A stretch of DNA of 26,903 nt from CAYVWB01 sp964455395. GTDB lineage: Bacteria; Desulfobacterota; Desulfovibrionia; Desulfovibrionales; Desulfovibrionaceae. A program made the translations under genes and the position numbers. Of the stretch, positions 23,968 to 26,903 are shown one piece after another. The stretch covers positions 1 to 26,903 of the forward strand of contig CAYVWB010000061.1 in assembly GCA_964455395.1 (NCBI GenBank), given 5' to 3'. The notes under the pieces were generated by a model. The model saw only the letters and a list, made by a program, of their open reading frames with translations, did not search any database and had not been told where the DNA came from. Every line of letters begins with the position of its first letter. Position 1 is the stretch's first letter.

Positions 23968-24414
23968 ATGAAGCTCTCCACCCGCAGCCGCTACGGCACC
24001 CGCATGGTTCTGGACATCGCCATCCACGCCAAGGACGGTCCCGTACGCATCAGCGACATTTCCAAACGCCAAGGCGTCTCCGTGAAGTACCTGGAGAAGC
24101 TCATCCGTCCCCTGAAGCAGGACGGCTACATTCAGAGCAAGCGGGGTCCCCGCGGCGGTCACATGCTTTCGGAATCGCCGAGCAACATCACCGTGGGCCA
24201 AGTGGTGCGCACCATGGAAGGGGATCTGGCGTTGACGGACTGTTCCCGCGACGAATCGCTCTGCCCCATCTCCCACGACTGCATGACCCGCCGCATCTGG
24301 GTGGACGCCACCCGCGCCATGTTCGACAAGCTGGATTCCGTGAGTTTCGCCGACCTCATCGAGGAAGCCGAGCGCGCAGGCAAGCCCATGGGTCATTGTC
24401 TGCTGGGCGGGTAG
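23968..24414 (+). CDS. Rrf2-family transcriptional regulator, probably Fe-S binding
   Basis: Rrf2 proteins (IscR, NsrR and others) are winged-helix repressors, many with an Fe-S cluster sensing iron-sulfur status, oxygen or NO. The N-terminus MKLSTRSRYGTRMVLDIA is typical, the recognition helix lies in VSVKYLEKLIRPLKQDGY, and the wing is SKRGPRGGHML. Three cysteines at residues 92, 99 and 105 match the IscR ligand cluster, with one extra residue in the first interval. The length is 148 residues. AGAGGA lies about eight bases before the ATG. No iscS or other target gene is next to it, and its targets are unknown. A candidate operator lies upstream. Confidence 0.92.
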   Translation: MKLSTRSRYGTRMVLDIAIHAKDGPVRISDISKRQGVSVKYLEKLIRPLKQDGYIQSKRGPRGGHMLSESPSNITVGQVVRTMEGDLALTDCSRDESLCPISHDCMTRRIWVDATRAMFDKLDSVSFADLIEEAERAGKPMGHCLLGG

Positions 24415-24446
24415 CCACACCCGGGGCGTTTCGCTGCAGGGGGCCG

Positions 24447-24470
24447 TGCTGCAGGGTTCCTCTTGCAGCA
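24447..24470 (+). terminator. Hairpin after the Rrf2 gene
   Basis: TGCTGCA (24447-24453) pairs perfectly with TGCAGCA (24464-24470) around a 10-base loop, 33 bases after the stop. The motif GCAGGG also recurs nearby at 24436, 24451 and 24468. No T run follows, so it may be a terminator or a chance stem. Confidence 0.35.
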
Positions 24471-24544
24471 GGGTCCTCCCGTGCGTGTGCGCGTTTGGCG
24501 GCCTTGTCGCCGGACAGCCGTGCGAAAAATCGTGCGACACACCC

Positions 24545-24571
24545 TCAAGTTTTGCGCGACGCTGCCGATCA
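24545..24571 (+). promoter_or_regulatory. Sigma-28 (FliA) promoter
   Basis: TCAAGTTT (24545-24552) and GCCGATCA (24564-24571) are separated by exactly 11 bases. Against the enterobacterial consensus TAAAGTTT-N11-GCCGATAA, each half matches seven of eight positions. Transcription would begin near 24580, about 45 bases before the small gene at 24624. The sigma factor itself is encoded in this window. Confidence 0.8.
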
Positions 24572-24623
24572 GACAAGGGGAACGCACACGACAACGCCGC
24601 CCAGGACGGGCAAGGAGGACACC

Positions 24624-24833
24624 ATGGAACAGGTCGCCAACACGATGAACAGCACGTCCCAAGCCGACTCCCTCTCCGAGCAGATGAAGTCCATCCGCAA
24701 GGCGAAGCTCCAGCGCGAAGTCTACGCCGACCCCGGCATGGCCCGCCAGCTCGTCGCCACGGAGGCGTCACCCGTCTATAACGCCAGCGGGGAGATTTCG
24801 GCTGCGGTCAGCACCATGCAGATCAGCGTGTAA
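24624..24833 (+). CDS. Small sigma-28-dependent protein of unknown function
   Basis: The 69-residue protein begins MEQVANTMNSTSQADSLSEQ. It is polar, probably helical in its first half (residues 17-33), and ends with a Ser/Ala/Ile-rich tail (SGEISAAVSTMQISV). It has no signal peptide, membrane helix or cysteine. An ideal ribosome site, AAGGAGG, lies a few bases before the ATG. The near-consensus sigma-28 promoter upstream places it among late flagellar or chemotaxis genes. It could be a motility modulator, a chaperone-like protein or an exported component, but I recognise no family. Strong expression is expected. A large hairpin follows its stop. Confidence 0.8.
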   Translation: MEQVANTMNSTSQADSLSEQMKSIRKAKLQREVYADPGMARQLVATEASPVYNASGEISAAVSTMQISV

Positions 24834-24840
24834 CCGCGCC

Positions 24841-24912
24841 GCTCGAACCCACACCACCCGGCGATGCGCCGGCGGCTCGTCACGACGCCGCCGGCGCATC
24901 GCTCATTCGAGC
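24841..24912 (+). terminator. Nested hairpin after the small sigma-28 gene
   Basis: An inner perfect 16-bp stem (24861-24876 with 24887-24902) has a 10-base loop. It is enclosed by a second perfect 7-bp stem, GCTCGAA (24841-24847) with TTCGAGC (24906-24912). The unpaired sides between the two stems are 13 and 3 bases. It starts 8 bases after the stop. There is no T run. It may be a terminator, an mRNA stabiliser or a small structured RNA. Confidence 0.7.
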
Positions 24913-24951
24913 CCCGTGCAACACGCACGGCGCCATTTTCTCCCCGTCCGC

Positions 24952-24980
24952 TTGTAGGCTCCCGCCGGGTGTGGTAGGGT
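24952..24980 (+). promoter_or_regulatory. Weak candidate promoter for the HD-GYP gene
   Basis: TTGTAG (24952-24957), a 17-base spacer and TAGGGT (24975-24980) preceded by TGG form a possible extended -10 promoter. It lies just after the hairpin and 49 bases before the HD-GYP start. The -10 match is poor. Confidence 0.3.
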
Positions 24981-25029
24981 AAGCGCACCCGTACGTTGGA
25001 GCCCACCCGCAGCTTGGGATGTCACTCGC

Positions 25030-26889
25030 ATGGTCAACGCCACCGCTTCCCCCGATTCCATTACACAGATCAAAGCCCTGCTCGACAGGGAGGACGTCGC
25101 TCCCCTCGTCGCGGCCCTCGCTGGCGGGGAAGTCCTTCTCCTGGCGGCGGAGTCCGCCACGGACGTCGCCGCCCCGCAACGCGCGCCGGTGATGCTGCGC
25201 GGTGCAATGGTGGCGGTGGTGGAGTCGCCGCGCGCCGCTGCGGAAGTGGCTTCGCTGCTGACGCTGGTGATGCATGAACACGACGTGGAGACACGGCTCT
25301 CCTTGCGCCGACGGGAGGAACTCTCGCGGTTCGCCTCGCTGGCGGAGCGGGCGTCGCTCATCCGCGATCCATCGGAAATCTGCGCCATCGTGCAGGATGA
25401 AGCGCAAGCGCTCTTCCCGGACAAGGCCGTGGATCTCGTCCTCTGGGAAGACTCCACGGCGCCCATCTGCAGCGTGAACCAGACGGCTTTGGAGGCCATG
25501 CGCTCGGACCCGCACGTCGTGACCGGGGAGCCGGGCATCGTGGTGGAGCGCATCGGCGTGCAAGGCCGCTCCCTGGGGGAGTTGCGCGTCCACACCAACG
25601 AAGCCGAAGGCCTTTCGCCGGATGACTGGTATCTGCTCAAGAGCCTGGCCGCGCAAGTGGCTGCGCCGGTGGAGATAGCCCGCCACCACGCCAAGCTCAC
25701 CTCCATCCTAGAGATCATTGAAGAATTCAACCAGTACGAAGACGTGGACACCGTGCTGGACAACCTGCTCTTCCAGGCGCGCAGCATCGCCAACGCAGAC
25801 GCAGGCTCCATCTTTCTGGTTGAGGACGGCAAGCTGCGGTTCAGCTACGTCCACAACGAGTCGCTATTCCAGGGCAACGAAGCCAAGGTGGCGATCTACA
25901 AGAATTTCTCTCTGGACATGGACGATTCCTCCATCGTGGGCTACTGCGCGCGCATCGGCCACACGGTGGTCATCGACGACGCCTACGACATGGCGCCTGA
26001 CGCACCCTTCACCTTCAACAAGGCATTCGATCAGGAGAGCGGGTACCGCACCACCTCCATCCTGGCCGTGCCATTGAAGTCCTTCTCCGGCAACCTGCTG
26101 GGGGTCATGCAGATCATCAACGCCATGGACCAGAACGGCCACGTGGTTCCCTTCGACCGCGAAAGCATCACCTACACCCCGCTCTTCGCAAGCAAATGCG
26201 CCGTCACTCTGGAACGCTCCATGATGACCCGGGAACGGATCCTGCGCATGATGAAGCTCGCCGAGATGCGCGACCCCAGCGAGACTGGCGCGCACGTGCA
26301 GCGCGTGGGAGCCTACGCCGCGGAGATCTACCAGCGGTGGGCCCAGCAACACGGCGTCCCGGAGATGGAAGCCAAGCGCTACCGGGACCTCATCCGCATC
26401 GCCGCCATGCTCCACGACGTGGGCAAGGTCGGCATCTCGGACACCATTCTCAAGAAGCCCGCCAAACTTGACCACGACGAATTCGAGATCATGAAGATGC
26501 ACCCCATCTTCGGCGGACAGGTCTTCGCCAACGCAGCGCCAGCGCTGGACAAAATGTGCTACGACATCGCTCTGCACCACCACGAGCGGTGGGGTGGCGG
26601 CGGCTACCCCGGCCACATCCCCAACGTGCTCAGCGCAGACAGCCCCTACGGAGCCCCCCTGCAGGGAGACGCCATACCCCTTGCTGCGCGCATCACCACC
26701 CTCTCGGACGTCTACGACGCCCTGTGCTCCCGCCGCGCCTACAAACACGCGTGGCCCGAAGAGGAAGTGCTGGACACCATCCGCCAAGAACGCGGCCGCC
26801 AGTTCGATCCCGAACTCGTGGACGGTTTCTTCGAGATTCAGGACGTGATCGCGGCCATCCGCATGAAATATCAGGAAGAGCCCCACTAG
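25030..26889 (+). CDS. GAF-GAF-HD-GYP c-di-GMP phosphodiesterase
   Basis: HD-GYP proteins hydrolyse c-di-GMP fully to GMP at a metal centre. This 619-residue protein starts with a region of about 90 residues without a clear family, followed by a GAF-like domain (about 95-220) and a clear second GAF domain (about 235-395, DAGSIFLVEDGKLRFSYVHN and LLGVMQIINA). The HD-GYP domain begins near 405 with RMMKLAEMRDPSETGAHV. The metal-binding HD is at residues 462-463 in MLHDVGKVGI. HHHERWGGGGYPG holds the downstream His ligands and GYP (525-527). LAARITTLSDVYDAL completes the pattern, so activity is likely. The ATG at 25030 has only a weak ribosome site. The coding region ends 14 bases before the window end. 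Confidence 0.93.
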   Translation: MVNATASPDSITQIKALLDREDVAPLVAALAGGEVLLLAAESATDVAAPQRAPVMLRGAMVAVVESPRAAAEVASLLTLVMHEHDVETRLSLRRREELSRFASLAERASLIRDPSEICAIVQDEAQALFPDKAVDLVLWEDSTAPICSVNQTALEAMRSDPHVVTGEPGIVVERIGVQGRSLGELRVHTNEAEGLSPDDWYLLKSLAAQVAAPVEIARHHAKLTSILEIIEEFNQYEDVDTVLDNLLFQARSIANADAGSIFLVEDGKLRFSYVHNESLFQGNEAKVAIYKNFSLDMDDSSIVGYCARIGHTVVIDDAYDMAPDAPFTFNKAFDQESGYRTTSILAVPLKSFSGNLLGVMQIINAMDQNGHVVPFDRESITYTPLFASKCAVTLERSMMTRERILRMMKLAEMRDPSETGAHVQRVGAYAAEIYQRWAQQHGVPEMEAKRYRDLIRIAAMLHDVGKVGISDTILKKPAKLDHDEFEIMKMHPIFGGQVFANAAPALDKMCYDIALHHHERWGGGGYPGHIPNVLSADSPYGAPLQGDAIPLAARITTLSDVYDALCSRRAYKHAWPEEEVLDTIRQERGRQFDPELVDGFFEIQDVIAAIRMKYQEEPH

Positions 26890-26903
26890 ACGCCTTCCCC
26901 TCC

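Noticed and set aside
24448..24469. A sigma-54 promoter ending in TTGCA before the small sigma-28 gene
   Set aside because: The GG doublet is misplaced by one base relative to the GC element, and the sequence is better explained as one arm of a hairpin.

Overview
The window is about 27 kb of high-GC DNA from a flagellated Gram-negative bacterium. The gene order fliR-flhB-flhA-flhF-flhG-fliA, the MltB-type periplasmic hydrolases, the cysteine-containing Rrf2 regulator and the many c-di-GMP proteins all suggest a Desulfovibrio-like member of the Desulfobacterota. This assignment rests on gene order and protein character recalled from that group, not on a search.

Layout. Positions 2-2034 hold the 3' part of a GAF-PAS-GGDEF-EAL c-di-GMP enzyme, interrupted by a 10-N assembly gap. 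Positions 2122-9109 hold a tightly packed flagellar export and regulation operon: fliR, flhB, flhA, flhF, flhG and fliA. Positions 9245-11937 continue on the same strand with a FliL-like protein, a small unknown protein, a DUF2802-like membrane coiled-coil protein and another unknown protein. They are followed by two housekeeping genes that overlap by ATGA, dus (tRNA dihydrouridine synthase) and ispH. cheV (14107-15084) follows and ends at a strong hairpin terminator. That terminator separates it from a convergent minus-strand pair, pilZ then a zinc-ribbon ParA ATPase, and a minus-strand MATE transporter. The divergent region upstream of the MATE gene carries three 21-bp tandem repeats. Positions 18551-23753 hold a membrane-anchored unknown protein, two MltB-like lytic transglycosylases with a small helical protein between them, and a P-loop protein with a degenerate Walker A motif. 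The last part holds an Rrf2 regulator, a 69-residue protein behind a near-consensus sigma-28 promoter, and a GAF-GAF-HD-GYP phosphodiesterase.

How the genes fit together. Most of the window concerns motility: the export gate (FliR, FlhB, FlhA), placement and number control of flagella (FlhF, FlhG), the late-gene sigma factor (FliA), a stator-associated FliL-like protein and a chemotaxis coupling protein (CheV). c-di-GMP turnover enzymes lie at both ends, with a PilZ protein in the middle. The two transglycosylases could remodel peptidoglycan for envelope machines, but nothing in the sequence links them directly to the flagellum.

The points most worth a second look are: an FlhF whose G2, G3 and G5 GTPase motifs are degenerate, next to an FlhG lacking the FlhF-activating N-terminal motif; the sigma-28-driven 69-residue protein of unknown function, followed by a nested hairpin; a transglycosylase fused to a C-terminal beta-helix; the zinc-ribbon ParA/PilZ pair; and the 21-bp repeats spaced at two helical turns in front of the MATE gene.
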